64,000 bases of DNA from Pseudomonas fluorescens (GTDB lineage Bacteria; Pseudomonadota; Gammaproteobacteria; Pseudomonadales; Pseudomonadaceae). Shown piece by piece: positions 34,711 through 43,003 of the stretch. Location: the NCBI RefSeq assembly GCF_001623525.1, contig NZ_CP015225.1, forward strand, positions 930,001-994,000, read 5' to 3'. Under the pieces are notes generated by a model. The model searched no databases. It saw only the letters and a program-made list of their open reading frames with translations, and was not told the origin of the DNA. Both the position numbers and the translations under genes were made by a program. Positions within the stretch are counted from its first letter, which is position 1. The number at the start of each line of letters is the position of its first letter.

Positions 34711-35475
34711 CTACTGCGGCAAATAGAGGTCATGGATATGCTTGACCGTCCCATCCGCGCGAAGCGCTTCAACCGCCTCGCGCAAATCCTCGACCATTTT
34801 GGGCGAGCATTGCTTCGAGCAGGCCAGGTAGAGATCGGCGCTGCTGCCGACCGAGCTCATGAGCAGTTTGCGCTCGGACACCTTCGGCCAGATGTATCGA
34901 CTCTCCGGTACACCGTTGAACCACGCGTCGATGCGCCCCATCAACAGCATCTGGGCGGGATTGTCGCCGATGGCCAACGGATAGATCTGTTCATCGCTGA
35001 AGCCTTCGCTGCGCAGGATATCTTCCTGTGCACTGCCCAGGCCGACGCCAATCTTGCGGTAGGTCTCTTTCGCTTGGGCGAAGCTGCTCACCCGTCGTTC
35101 GAGGCTGAAAAAGGCACGTTCCATGGGCATGATCGAGGCAATCCAGGTGAAGCGATCTTCACGAGTTGGGATGCGCGACAGGGGGGTGATCAAGTGGTCA
35201 TGTTCTTCACTGACATGCTTTTGTGCCCGGGCCCAGGGAAGTACATGGACCTTTACGGTGTACCCGGCCCTGGTCATCGCCGCCACGGCGACATCGCCCA
35301 CGATTCCGTGACCCCTGGGGTCGTTGACGAACGTCAGCGGCGGTGCGTCGGGAAAGTGCAGTTCAATGACCGGAGATTCGGCGCTCGCCCCATGGCTAGC
35401 CAGCAGCGGCAGTAACAGACAAAGCCGGTAAAGCGCTTTGGTTGATGCGTTCAAAACGCGTGTAGTCGGGCTCAT
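34711..35475 (-). CDS. Periplasmic solute-binding protein, family 3-like
   Basis: 254 residues from the ATG at 35475. The signal peptide ends GASA (about residue 27). The body has PPLTFVNDPRGHGIVGDVAVAAMTRAGYTVKVHVLPWARAQKHV, the usual start of a family-3 (amino-acid type) binding protein, and ends ...VEALRADGTVKHIHDLY. No permease or ATPase gene is adjacent. Orphan proteins of this subfamily are common in Pseudomonas and may act in sensing rather than transport. The ligand is unknown. Single-gene transcript between REPIN and the divergent VOC gene. Confidence 0.8.
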   Translation of the reverse strand: MSPTTRVLNASTKALYRLCLLLPLLASHGASAESPVIELHFPDAPPLTFVNDPRGHGIVGDVAVAAMTRAGYTVKVHVLPWARAQKHVSEEHDHLITPLSRIPTREDRFTWIASIMPMERAFFSLERRVSSFAQAKETYRKIGVGLGSAQEDILRSEGFSDEQIYPLAIGDNPAQMLLMGRIDAWFNGVPESRYIWPKVSERKLLMSSVGSSADLYLACSKQCSPKMVEDLREAVEALRADGTVKHIHDLYLPQ

Positions 35476-35842
35476 GGACGATACTTCAGGCATTGAAAGG
35501 GGGGCGCCAATTCCGGCGTACGAGGCGCCGGAAACAACATCTACAGGCCAGCTTTTTTTTATGATGCGGCGCATGATGCAGCGATCCGGCAGGATTCGCC
35601 ACAACCGTTCCATCCCATCACGTCAGTGCCGCCTTGGTCTGACTGTGTGCTTCTGAAGGTATAGATCATTTGCTCGGCTAAAGCGGCTAATTTGGATGTG
35701 TACCTGCACGACGGACCTGCGGTGCATGAGCCTGCCGCGAAAACTCGTCGCTCCCGGTATCGCTTGGACATGGTCTGTAGGGTTTTCTTGCCGCAAGCGC
35801 GGCGCTACGATGGCCCAACCTCACACGTTAAGAGGATTCTCG

Positions 35843-36268
35843 ATGAGCCTTTCTCCGTTCCACCTGGCGATTCCGGTCTACGATCTTGCCGCCGCCCGTA
35901 CGTTCTACCGTGAAGTGTTTGGCCTGGAAGAAGGCCGTTCCAGCAGTCAGTGGGTCGACTTCAATTTCTACGGTCACCAACTGGTGATTCATGAGCAACC
36001 CAAGACCGCTTTCCAGGAAAGCGCCCAGAGCAATCCGGTGGACGGGCATGATGTGCCGGTCCCGCACTTTGGTGTTGTTTTGGCTTGGGAGGCGTGGGAG
36101 GCACTGGCTGAACGATTGAGATCTTTCGGCACGGAGTTTGTGATTGAACCCTACGTCCGCTTCAAAGGGCAGGTTGGCGAGCAAGCCACGATGTTCCTGT
36201 TCGATCCTTGTGGCAATGCCCTTGAATTCAAGGCATTCAAGGATATGAGTCAGCTTTTTGCCAAATGA
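35843..36268 (+). CDS. VOC-superfamily (glyoxalase/dioxygenase fold) protein
   Basis: 141 residues from the ATG at 35843 with AGAGGA upstream. It has the vicinal oxygen chelate fold: [27 protein letters not shown] (first module), QLVIHEQ, HFGVVL and the C-terminal [17 protein letters not shown]. His8, His/Glu near 51-54 and Glu near 132 are possible metal ligands. Members include glyoxalases and fosfomycin-type resistance proteins. The substrate cannot be told. A hairpin CCCTCG-TGA-CGAGGG (about 36286-36300) follows the gene. Confidence 0.85.
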   Translation: MSLSPFHLAIPVYDLAAARTFYREVFGLEEGRSSSQWVDFNFYGHQLVIHEQPKTAFQESAQSNPVDGHDVPVPHFGVVLAWEAWEALAERLRSFGTEFVIEPYVRFKGQVGEQATMFLFDPCGNALEFKAFKDMSQLFAK

Positions 36269-36333
36269 CACGGACAAATCGGAGCCCTCGTGACGAGGGA
36301 GCAAGGTGCGTGTAACGGACGGACGGCTGTTTT

Positions 36334-36357
36334 GTGACTGTATTCATAGGTGGTCAC
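36334..36357. promoter_or_regulatory. TetR-type operator, copy 1 (before tetR)
   Basis: A 24-bp palindrome of form GTGAC-N14-GTCAC, extended outward to TTGTGAC/GTCACAA. It sits 39 nt before the tetR-type gene, which implies autoregulation. It is the most diverged of four copies. Confidence 0.7.
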
Positions 36358-36395
36358 AAGTTGTCATCCCTCGCAGGGATGCGTAAGCTGCTCCC

Positions 36396-37016
36396 ATGAA
36401 TCAGCCAACATCACCTTCGCCCAGCACTCGCGGCCCAGCCGATCATGACATTCGCGACCAGATTGTCGCGGCGGCCAACGAGCATTTCAGTCAATACGGC
36501 TACGCCAAGACCACCGTGTCTGACCTGGCCAAGGCCATCGGCTTTTCCAAGGCGTACATCTACAAGTTCTTCGATTCCAAGCAGGCGATTGGCGAAGCCA
36601 TTTGCTCCGGTTGTCTTGCGAAGATCGTTGCGGCCGTGGAGGAGGCCATCAGCGAGGAAGGGCTCTCTTCGACCGAGCGCTTTCGCCGCCTGGTCAAGAC
36701 CCTGATTACCACGGGGATCGACCTGTTCTTCAATGATCGCAAGCTCTACGACATTGCCGCATTCTCCGCGTCGGAGCGCTGGCCCAGCTCCCTGGTGTAT
36801 GACGCACGGATCAAGCAATTCGTGGTGCAGGTCGTACGGGAAGGGCGCGAAAGCGGTGAGTTCGAACGCAAGACGCCGTTGGATGAAACCGTCGAAGCGA
36901 TACACCTGACCCTTCGGCCTTTCGTCAATCCTCTATTGCTGCAGTACAGCCTCGATCATGTCGAGGTGGCGCCGACGCTGACCGCCAACCTCATCCTGCG
37001 TAGCCTGATGCCCTGA
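36396..37016 (+). CDS. TetR-family repressor of a lipid/efflux regulon
   Basis: 206 residues. N-terminal helix-turn-helix (about 20-65): RDQIVAAANEHFSQYGYAKTTVSDLAKAIGFSKAYIYKFFDSKQAIGEAI. The C-terminal ligand domain has no specific signature, but TetR proteins next to pumps usually bind a pump substrate or a lipid effector. Four copies of one 24-bp palindrome flank this gene and its neighbours: before tetR, before the thioesterase, and twice in the divergent channel/adaptor region. I infer that this protein represses all of them and itself. The start lacks a strong ribosome site. Confidence 0.9.
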   Translation: MNQPTSPSPSTRGPADHDIRDQIVAAANEHFSQYGYAKTTVSDLAKAIGFSKAYIYKFFDSKQAIGEAICSGCLAKIVAAVEEAISEEGLSSTERFRRLVKTLITTGIDLFFNDRKLYDIAAFSASERWPSSLVYDARIKQFVVQVVREGRESGEFERKTPLDETVEAIHLTLRPFVNPLLLQYSLDHVEVAPTLTANLILRSLMP

Positions 37017-37108
37017 GGGACGGCTGCGACGAGCGGCCGTCCCGATTCAGAAACGACTTCCTTGCCTTCGGATTGTACCTGACCGAGCGGTCTCTTTTTG
37101 CCTGTTTA

Positions 37109-37132
37109 GTGACTATTGACAATAATGGTCAC
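37109..37132 (+). promoter_or_regulatory. TetR-type operator, copy 2, overlapping the thioesterase promoter
   Basis: 24 bp, GTGACTATTGACA...TGGTCAC. The -35 TTGACA (37116-37121) lies inside it, followed after 17 nt by AAGTAT (37139-37144), so binding would block RNA polymerase. The ATG of the thioesterase is at 37218. Confidence 0.8.
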
Positions 37133-37217
37133 GTGAATAAGTATGGCATCGACTTTCAAGTGATCCTTCTTGCGATGCTTCTGCGGGTTCACGTTCAGGC
37201 CGTCGGAGGGCGTCTAA

Positions 37218-37997
37218 ATGACCAGTTTTGCTCAGGTGCTGGCGCAGTTTGATCCGAGCGTGCCGTTCGTTGCTCCAGCCAATTGGCAGCAGGGCCGGAC
37301 GATCTTCGGTGGTCTTTCGGCGGCGTTGTCGTTGGAAACGGTTCTGCGCGAGCGCCCACAGGGCTTTCCTCCGTTCAAGTCTGCGCAGGTTTCATTCATA
37401 GGTCCGGTCACGCAAGCCCAGACATTCGATACAAGCGTGTTGCGCGAAGGGCGATCCGTGACTTCGGTGTCTGTCGACTGCAAGTCGGGCGATGAGCTGG
37501 CGTTGCGCACGACCTTGCTGTTCGCTCAGCCACGCGCCAGCAGGATTACCCATGAGGCATGGGGATGCCCGTTGGTGGAGCAGGCGTCGCGGTACGCCAC
37601 GCTGGCGCTGGACAACACCATTGCGCCTGCCTGCGCCTTCAACTTCGAAATGCGCCCTGCGGGTGGGTCATTGCCGGTGTCCGGGGCTACAGATCCCGAG
37701 TTGCTGATGTGGGTTCGTCACCTGGATGCCCAGGGGGTAGACCCGGCGGTGGCTTTGATCGCCCTCGCTGACAGTCTGCCGCCCGCCGCGATGACCTGCT
37801 TCACAGAGCCGGCAGCCATCAGCTCGGCTTCCTGGACAATCGATCTGCCGCAGCCCGCCGTGGCCGGCGAATGGTTTCTCATCAGCGCCTTCAGCCAGCA
37901 GGCCTCGGAGGGTTACTCCTTGCAAGATATGGAAATCTGGGACGAAAGCGGTCGGCGAGTGCTTTGGGCGCGCCAGACCGTGGCGATTTTTACCTAA
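37218..37997 (+). CDS. Thioesterase-family protein (TesB-like double hotdog)
   Basis: 259 residues; GGAGGG precedes the ATG. It shows the two-hotdog pattern of acyl-CoA thioesterases: TIFGGLSAALSLETVLRE (first hotdog helix), KSAQVSFIGPV, SVTSVSVDCKSGDELALRTTLLFAQPR, then LIALADSLPPAAMTCF and EWFLISAFSQQASEGYSLQDMEIWDESGRRVLWARQTVAIF at the end. It probably hydrolyses acyl-CoA or acyl-ACP. Its promoter carries operator copy 2, and the FadL-type gene follows 51 nt later, so the two form an operon under TetR control. Confidence 0.83.
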   Translation: MTSFAQVLAQFDPSVPFVAPANWQQGRTIFGGLSAALSLETVLRERPQGFPPFKSAQVSFIGPVTQAQTFDTSVLREGRSVTSVSVDCKSGDELALRTTLLFAQPRASRITHEAWGCPLVEQASRYATLALDNTIAPACAFNFEMRPAGGSLPVSGATDPELLMWVRHLDAQGVDPAVALIALADSLPPAAMTCFTEPAAISSASWTIDLPQPAVAGEWFLISAFSQQASEGYSLQDMEIWDESGRRVLWARQTVAIFT

Positions 37998-38048
37998 TAG
38001 AAAAACAAACCGTTCCATCCCCCAGCAATTGTTCCTAGAGTCCTAATA

Positions 38049-39320
38049 ATGAAAAGAATCTTGCTCAAGACCCCCATGAGTCTCGCCGTTGCGCTTGCAA
38101 CGTCCCAAGTGTTTGCCAGCGGCTTCGCGCTGAACGAACAAAGTATCAGTGGGATGGGCGCGGGTTTTGCCGGGCGGTCCTCTTCCGCTGAAGATGCCAG
38201 TACTGTCTTCGGCAACCCGGCGGGCATGTCTCGCTTGAAGAAAGAGCAGGTCAGCCTGGGCGCTGCGACACTGTTTACCCAGAGCGATATCAGCCAGACC
38301 CGCAGCACTTTCGGTGGCCGAGAGGACGGTGACATGGTGCCGACCACCACGGTGCCGATGGGTTACTACGTCAAGCCGGTGGATGAGCATTGGGCTGTCG
38401 GCGTTGGTTTTTATGTGCCATTTGGTTTGATCACCGATTATGGCAGCGACTTTGCCGGGCGTTATTACGGCAATAAAAGCGAAGTGACGACGCTGACTTT
38501 CCAGCCTACCGTCAGCTATGCCTTCAACGACAAGGTGTCGATCGGGTTTGGTCCGACCATCAACCGGATCAGCGGTGAGATCTCCGGGATGGTGCCCAAT
38601 CCCCTCAGTCCCGGCAGCAACGATGGGAAGCTGAAAAGCAACGGCGACGATACGGCGCTCGGCTTCAACGCCGGCATCCTGGTGCAGGCGACGGACCAGA
38701 CTCGCCTGGGGCTGACTTACCACTCCAAGGTCAGTTACCACCTGGATGCCAAGTCCAAGCTCACGGGTGGCATTTTCAGTGTGTTGGGGGTAAGTGGCCG
38801 CAGCTATGACGCGTCGTTGGACGTGGATACTCCGGAGTCAGTGGACATCTCGCTCACTCATCAGCTCAATGACGACTGGACGATGTACCTGGGAAGTACC
38901 TGGACGCGCTGGAGCCGCTTCAAGGAGCTGACCATCGAGAACTCCGGCTTGCCTGCGCTGCTGAGCGGCACGCTGGGCACCGTCAGCGAAGAACAGAACT
39001 GGCATGACACTTGGGCCCATGCCATCGGTGCCGCGTATAAACTCAACGATCAATGGGTCCTGCGCGCGGGCTTGTCGGTCGACCAGTCGCCCGCCAACAA
39101 CACCAACCGTGGGCCTCGGATACCAACCGGCGACCGCACGGTGCTCAGCTTCGGTGCCGGCTGGACGCCTGTGGAAGAGGTGACGATCGACGTGGCTTAC
39201 TCCTACTTGCAGGAAGAGAGCGTGCGCATCAACGAAACCTCGTCGACCCGTGGCGCATACAGTTCCAAATACCGGAACAGTGCCAGCGGTTTTGGTACTT
39301 CAGTCAGCTATCGTTTCTAG
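38049..39320 (+). CDS. FadL/OmpP1/TodX-family outer-membrane transporter
   Basis: 423 residues. The signal peptide ends VFAS (about residue 22). The mature start GFALNEQSISGMGAGFAGRSSSAEDASTVFGNPAGMSRL is the diagnostic FadL N-terminal hatch with the NPAG motif. The rest is amphipathic beta-strand sequence ending in the outer-membrane anchor ...GTSVSYRF (terminal Phe). FadL channels move long-chain fatty acids or other hydrophobic molecules across the outer membrane. Cotranscription with a thioesterase suggests a lipid substrate. Confidence 0.93.
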   Translation: MKRILLKTPMSLAVALATSQVFASGFALNEQSISGMGAGFAGRSSSAEDASTVFGNPAGMSRLKKEQVSLGAATLFTQSDISQTRSTFGGREDGDMVPTTTVPMGYYVKPVDEHWAVGVGFYVPFGLITDYGSDFAGRYYGNKSEVTTLTFQPTVSYAFNDKVSIGFGPTINRISGEISGMVPNPLSPGSNDGKLKSNGDDTALGFNAGILVQATDQTRLGLTYHSKVSYHLDAKSKLTGGIFSVLGVSGRSYDASLDVDTPESVDISLTHQLNDDWTMYLGSTWTRWSRFKELTIENSGLPALLSGTLGTVSEEQNWHDTWAHAIGAAYKLNDQWVLRAGLSVDQSPANNTNRGPRIPTGDRTVLSFGAGWTPVEEVTIDVAYSYLQEESVRINETSSTRGAYSSKYRNSASGFGTSVSYRF

Positions 39321-39336
39321 CGCAATAGGGCGTGTG

Positions 39337-39359
39337 CCGGGAGCCCTTGCAGCTCCCGG
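39337..39359. terminator. Hairpin between convergent fadL-type and SDR genes
   Basis: Perfect 8-bp stem CCGGGAGC/GCTCCCGG with a 7-nt loop. There is no strong T-run, but its place between two converging genes fits a bidirectional terminator. Confidence 0.55.
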
Positions 39360-39377
39360 TCCTTCGCCGCATCGCAT

Positions 39378-40163
39378 TCATACCCCCATGACATTCGCCA
39401 TGAGACGCTGGTGAAATCGGCGTGGCGTGGCCCAGATCAACACCGCGAGTGCCTTGTTGCCGAAGCCGGGCACCACACTCATGCGCCCGGCTTGCAGCGC
39501 GCGGATGCCTGCGCGAACCACTGGTTGGGGTTGCATCATCACCATTTTCAGCGCTGGCGTGAGGGTCTGGTTGGCACTCTGCGCAAACCCGGTATCCGAC
39601 ATGCCTGGGCACAGCGCGGTCACGACGACACCGTCGCCCTTGAGTTCCTGGTGCAGCGCCTCGGAGAAGCGAAGCACGTAGGCCTTGGCCGCTGAATAGA
39701 CCGCGAAATTTTTCACGCCTTGATAGGAAAGCAAGCTGGCGACCTGCAAGATGTGGCCGCGGCGGCGGATGCGCATGTCCTGGGCAAAGAGGCGAGTCAT
39801 GGTGGTCAGGCTGGCGATGTCCAGATCGATCATTGCCAGGGATTGGTCAATGGCGTGGTCCAGGAACGGGCCCTGCAATCCATGGCCGGCGTTGTTGATG
39901 AGCACATCGACTGCAATACCCTGTTGAACCAGTCGCTTGTGCAGGTCGATGACTGCCGGAATCGACGACAGGTCGACTTGTTCGGTGATCACCTCGGTGC
40001 CGAAACGCTCGCGCAGTTCTTTTGACAGCGCTTCCAGTTTGTCCAGCCTGCGGGCTACCAGAACGAGGGATTTTCCCTGTGCTGCGTATTGCCGGGCGAA
40101 CTCCTCGCCAAAGCCGCTTGAAGCGCCCGTGATGAGCACCCAGGAATTCTCGTTGGTTTTCAT
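39378..40163 (-). CDS. Short-chain dehydrogenase/reductase
   Basis: 261 residues, classical SDR. Cofactor motif LITGASSGFGEEFA (about 9-22), RR and DLSS (NADP preference likely), NNAGHG, catalytic Ser in LQVASLLSY and YSAAK with the catalytic Tyr and Lys. The C-terminal part is typical of the DltE/YqjQ-type subgroup that acts on acyl or lipid carbonyls. It lies 48 nt after the outer-membrane channel gene on the same strand, so it shares the operator-controlled promoter at 41.7 kb. Confidence 0.9.
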   Translation of the reverse strand: MKTNENSWVLITGASSGFGEEFARQYAAQGKSLVLVARRLDKLEALSKELRERFGTEVITEQVDLSSIPAVIDLHKRLVQQGIAVDVLINNAGHGLQGPFLDHAIDQSLAMIDLDIASLTTMTRLFAQDMRIRRRGHILQVASLLSYQGVKNFAVYSAAKAYVLRFSEALHQELKGDGVVVTALCPGMSDTGFAQSANQTLTPALKMVMMQPQPVVRAGIRALQAGRMSVVPGFGNKALAVLIWATPRRFHQRLMANVMGV

Positions 40164-40211
40164 GTGGCTGGACTCCGGTTGTAAAGATTGAAAATAGTGG
40201 TGATTGCCTGA

Positions 40212-41675
40212 TCATCGGCTCGCTACCGGCTGCGGTGGCTGTGGCGCTTGCCAGCCGCCACCGAGGGCTCTGAATGCTGCGACCGCCGCCCGTGCCGATT
40301 CCGTCCGGGCTTGTGCCCGGGCATCGGATGCCTGGAGCAGTGTCTGGTCGGCGTTGAGCACATCGATCAGGCTGGCCGTGCCTTTCTGATAGGCAATAAA
40401 GGATGATCGACGCGCCTCGCTCAATGACGCTTCGCCTACGGTGAGTGTCGTGGCCTGGGCTTCTCGGTTGACCAAGGCGGAGAAGGCATTCTCGACATCC
40501 TCGGTGGCGCGCAACGCGGACTGGCGATAAGCAGCCAGCGCTTCGGCTTCCTGTCCCTTGGCCTGGTCGATCTGGGCGTTGATCCGGCCAAAATCGAACA
40601 GCCTCCAGCGCAGTCCCAGCGCGCCCGACGCCTGGCTGGCGCCGCCGGAGAAAAGGTGCCCGGCAGAGACCGCAGTGGCGCTGCCGAGCAACGCGCTGAG
40701 GGAAAATTTCGGATAGTACTCAGCGACGGCTTCGCCGATACGGGCATTGGAGGCGGCGAGACGGCGCTCGGCGACGATGAGGTCTGGCCGGCGGCGCAGT
40801 AGATCAGCCGGCGTACCCATCTCGCTGATTTGTGGGGGCAGGGGGATGCTACCCGTCTCGGTCAGTTGCGGGCGGTGAGTGCCTGGCGGCGTGCCGAGCA
40901 TGACATCCAGCGCATTCATGGCGGCGTCCAGCCCGGTTTGCAGGACCGGTACCGTTGCCTGGACCTGGGCAAGCGCGCCTTCGGTCTGGCGGACCTGATA
41001 GCTGGCGGCGAGCCCTTTGCTGTAGAGCAACTGGACTTTTTCCAGCAGGTCCTGCTGGGTCTTGACCTGGTGGTTCGCAATATCCAGCCGCGCTTGCAAG
41101 CCGCGCAGGGTGATGTAGATGTCAGCGGTCTGCGCGGCCACGGCCAGCCTTGTCGCCGCGGCTCCGGCCTCGGAGGCCTGGTATTCGGCCAATGCAGCTT
41201 CGCGTCCGCGTCGCAGGCCGCCAAAGACATCCAGTTCCCAGCTCGCGCCGAGGTCCAGCTCGTAGCTGTTCCCGTACCGATCAAAACCAGGGTTCGAGTT
41301 GAGCAATTGGCCCTGCGGCGTCTCGACAGATTGATAGGCGCGTGCGGCCTGGCCACTGATATTTCCCGAGGGCAACAAGGCGGCGTTGGCTGCACCAAGG
41401 CCGGCCCGCGCCTGAGCAACGCGCGCCGACGCCTGGGCGAGGTCAAGGTTCTGTTCCAGGGCTTTGGCGATAAAGTCGCTCAGCACCGGGTCGCCAAACC
41501 CCTCCCACCAGGTGGTGAGGCTGGCCTGTGTTGTACCGCTCCTTTGCTCGACAGAAGGCTGGCCCAGGAAACGATCCGACAGGACAGCGTTGGGACGCTG
41601 ATAGTCCGGACCGACCGCGCAGCCGGTCATCAGGCTGGCGCTTACTAAAAAAGCAAGGGGGCGCAGGGGTGGCAT
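40212..41675 (-). CDS. Outer-membrane efflux channel (OprM/NodT family lipoprotein)
   Basis: 487 residues from the ATG at 41675 with AAGGAAA upstream; the ATG at 41708 lies inside the operator and is rejected. The lipobox is SASLMTGCAVGPDYQRP. The TolC-type repeats include WWEGFGDPVLSDFIAKALEQNLDLAQASARVAQARAGLGAANAALLPS, LLRRRPDLIVAERRLAASNARIGEAVAEYYPKFSL and AYQKGTASLIDVLNAD. It is transcribed divergently from the MFP-RND-KAS operon and should be the exit duct for that pump. The end is Pro/Gln-rich. Confidence 0.93.
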   Translation of the reverse strand: MPPLRPLAFLVSASLMTGCAVGPDYQRPNAVLSDRFLGQPSVEQRSGTTQASLTTWWEGFGDPVLSDFIAKALEQNLDLAQASARVAQARAGLGAANAALLPSGNISGQAARAYQSVETPQGQLLNSNPGFDRYGNSYELDLGASWELDVFGGLRRGREAALAEYQASEAGAAATRLAVAAQTADIYITLRGLQARLDIANHQVKTQQDLLEKVQLLYSKGLAASYQVRQTEGALAQVQATVPVLQTGLDAAMNALDVMLGTPPGTHRPQLTETGSIPLPPQISEMGTPADLLRRRPDLIVAERRLAASNARIGEAVAEYYPKFSLSALLGSATAVSAGHLFSGGASQASGALGLRWRLFDFGRINAQIDQAKGQEAEALAAYRQSALRATEDVENAFSALVNREAQATTLTVGEASLSEARRSSFIAYQKGTASLIDVLNADQTLLQASDARAQARTESARAAVAAFRALGGGWQAPQPPQPVASR

Positions 41676-41700
41676 TGGAGTTTCCTTGGGGGCGACATTG

Positions 41701-41724
41701 GTGACCATATTATATTATGGTCAC
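41701..41724 (-). promoter_or_regulatory. TetR-type operator, copy 3 (channel-SDR promoter)
   Basis: The best palindrome of the set: GTGACCATA-N6-TATGGTCAC, perfect 9-nt arms over 24 bp. It lies 25 nt upstream of the channel gene start. Confidence 0.8.
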
Positions 41725-41823
41725 AATCTGTCAATTGGTGATGGAAGGGGGTTTTTGGATCTAAGGCTCAATATTTACTGATCTTCCATAAAAAATTGGC
41801 GTTTAGAAATTTCCTGCTGGAAT

Positions 41824-41847
41824 GTGACCATTGACAGTATTGGTCAC
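41824..41847 (+). promoter_or_regulatory. TetR-type operator, copy 4, overlapping the MFP-RND-KAS promoter
   Basis: 24 bp, GTGACCATTGACA...TGGTCAC. It contains -35 TTGACA (41831-41836), with AAGAAT (41854-41859) 17 nt downstream as -10, the same layout as copy 2. Confidence 0.8.
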
Positions 41848-41893
41848 GAGCGCAAGAATGATTTCCCCATCCTCTGTCCAGTAAAGGGAACCT

Positions 41894-43003
41894 ATGCTCC
41901 GGCTCCGACCTGTCACCCTTGCCGCTTGCTTGTTGCCTCTTGTCCTCACGGCGTGCGGCGACTCATCCACTGCCACCGATCCGCGCACGCTTGCTCCTCT
42001 GGTGAGGGTTGCGCAGGTGCAGGGTTCCTCCGTCGGCGCTCGCTCTTTCACTGGCGTCGTGGCGGCCCGCGTCCAGAGCGACCTGGGTTTTCGTGTGTCA
42101 GGCAAGGTCCTGGAGCGGTTGGTGGATGCCGGTCAGGCGGTCAAGAAAGGCCAGCCGCTGATGCGTCTGGACCCCATCGACCTGGGCTTGCAGGCGCGAG
42201 CCCAGCAAGAGGCTGTCACGGCCGCGCGCGCCCGGGCCAAGCAGACCGCGGACGATGAAGCTCGATATCGCGAACTGGTGGCCGCCGGGGCGATTTCGGC
42301 GTCGGGCTATGACCAGATCAAAGCCGCCGCCGATACCGCGAAGGCGCAGCTCAGCGCCGCCGAGGCGCAAGCCGACGTGGCCCGCAATGCGTCCGGCTAT
42401 GCAGTGCTCCTCGCCGACGCCGATGGTGTGGTGATGGAAACGCTCGCCGAGCCGGGGCAAGTCGTCAGTCCGGGTCAACCGGTGGTCCGACTGGCGCGAG
42501 CCGGGCAGCGCGAAGCCGTCGTGCAACTGCCCGAGACCCTGCGACCAGCCGTCGGGTCCAGCGCCCAGGCGACGCTGTATGGCAGCACCAGCGGGGCGGT
42601 CACCGCCAGGCTCAGACTGCTTTCCGATTCGGCTGACCGGGTGACCCGTACCTTTGAAGCGCGCTATGTCCTGGAGGGCGCCCTGGCTAATGCACCGCTG
42701 GGCTCGACCGTCACACTGCGTATCGCCGAGGGCGTGGCCCAGGGGCCGGTGCTGCAAGTGCCGATTGCGGCGCTGTACGACCCCGGCAATGGCACTGGCG
42801 TGTGGGTCATCGACGGCGAGCCGGCAAAAGTGACTTGGCGTCCCGTCCAGGTCTTGGGCTTGAGCGACGACGCGGCGCGCGTTGCAGGCCGTCTCAACGT
42901 CGGTGAGCGGATTGTCGCCCTGGGTGCACATCTGTTGCGTGAAGGCGAGCCCGTCCGGCTGCTTGCACCGGGCGATGTGAACATCGCGGGGACCCGCCAA
43001 TGA
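41894..43003 (+). CDS. RND efflux periplasmic adaptor (membrane fusion protein)
   Basis: 369 residues. The lipobox is LPLVLTACGDSS. Adaptor features: FTGVVAARVQSDLGFRVSGKVLERLVDAGQAVKKGQPLMRLDPIDL (lipoyl half), an Ala-rich alpha-hairpin (about 95-160) and LLADADGVVMETLAEPGQVVSPGQPVV. AAAGGGA precedes the start; the stop overlaps the RND gene by ATGA. It connects the inner-membrane RND pump with the divergently encoded channel. Confidence 0.93.
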   Translation: MLRLRPVTLAACLLPLVLTACGDSSTATDPRTLAPLVRVAQVQGSSVGARSFTGVVAARVQSDLGFRVSGKVLERLVDAGQAVKKGQPLMRLDPIDLGLQARAQQEAVTAARARAKQTADDEARYRELVAAGAISASGYDQIKAAADTAKAQLSAAEAQADVARNASGYAVLLADADGVVMETLAEPGQVVSPGQPVVRLARAGQREAVVQLPETLRPAVGSSAQATLYGSTSGAVTARLRLLSDSADRVTRTFEARYVLEGALANAPLGSTVTLRIAEGVAQGPVLQVPIAALYDPGNGTGVWVIDGEPAKVTWRPVQVLGLSDDAARVAGRLNVGERIVALGAHLLREGEPVRLLAPGDVNIAGTRQ

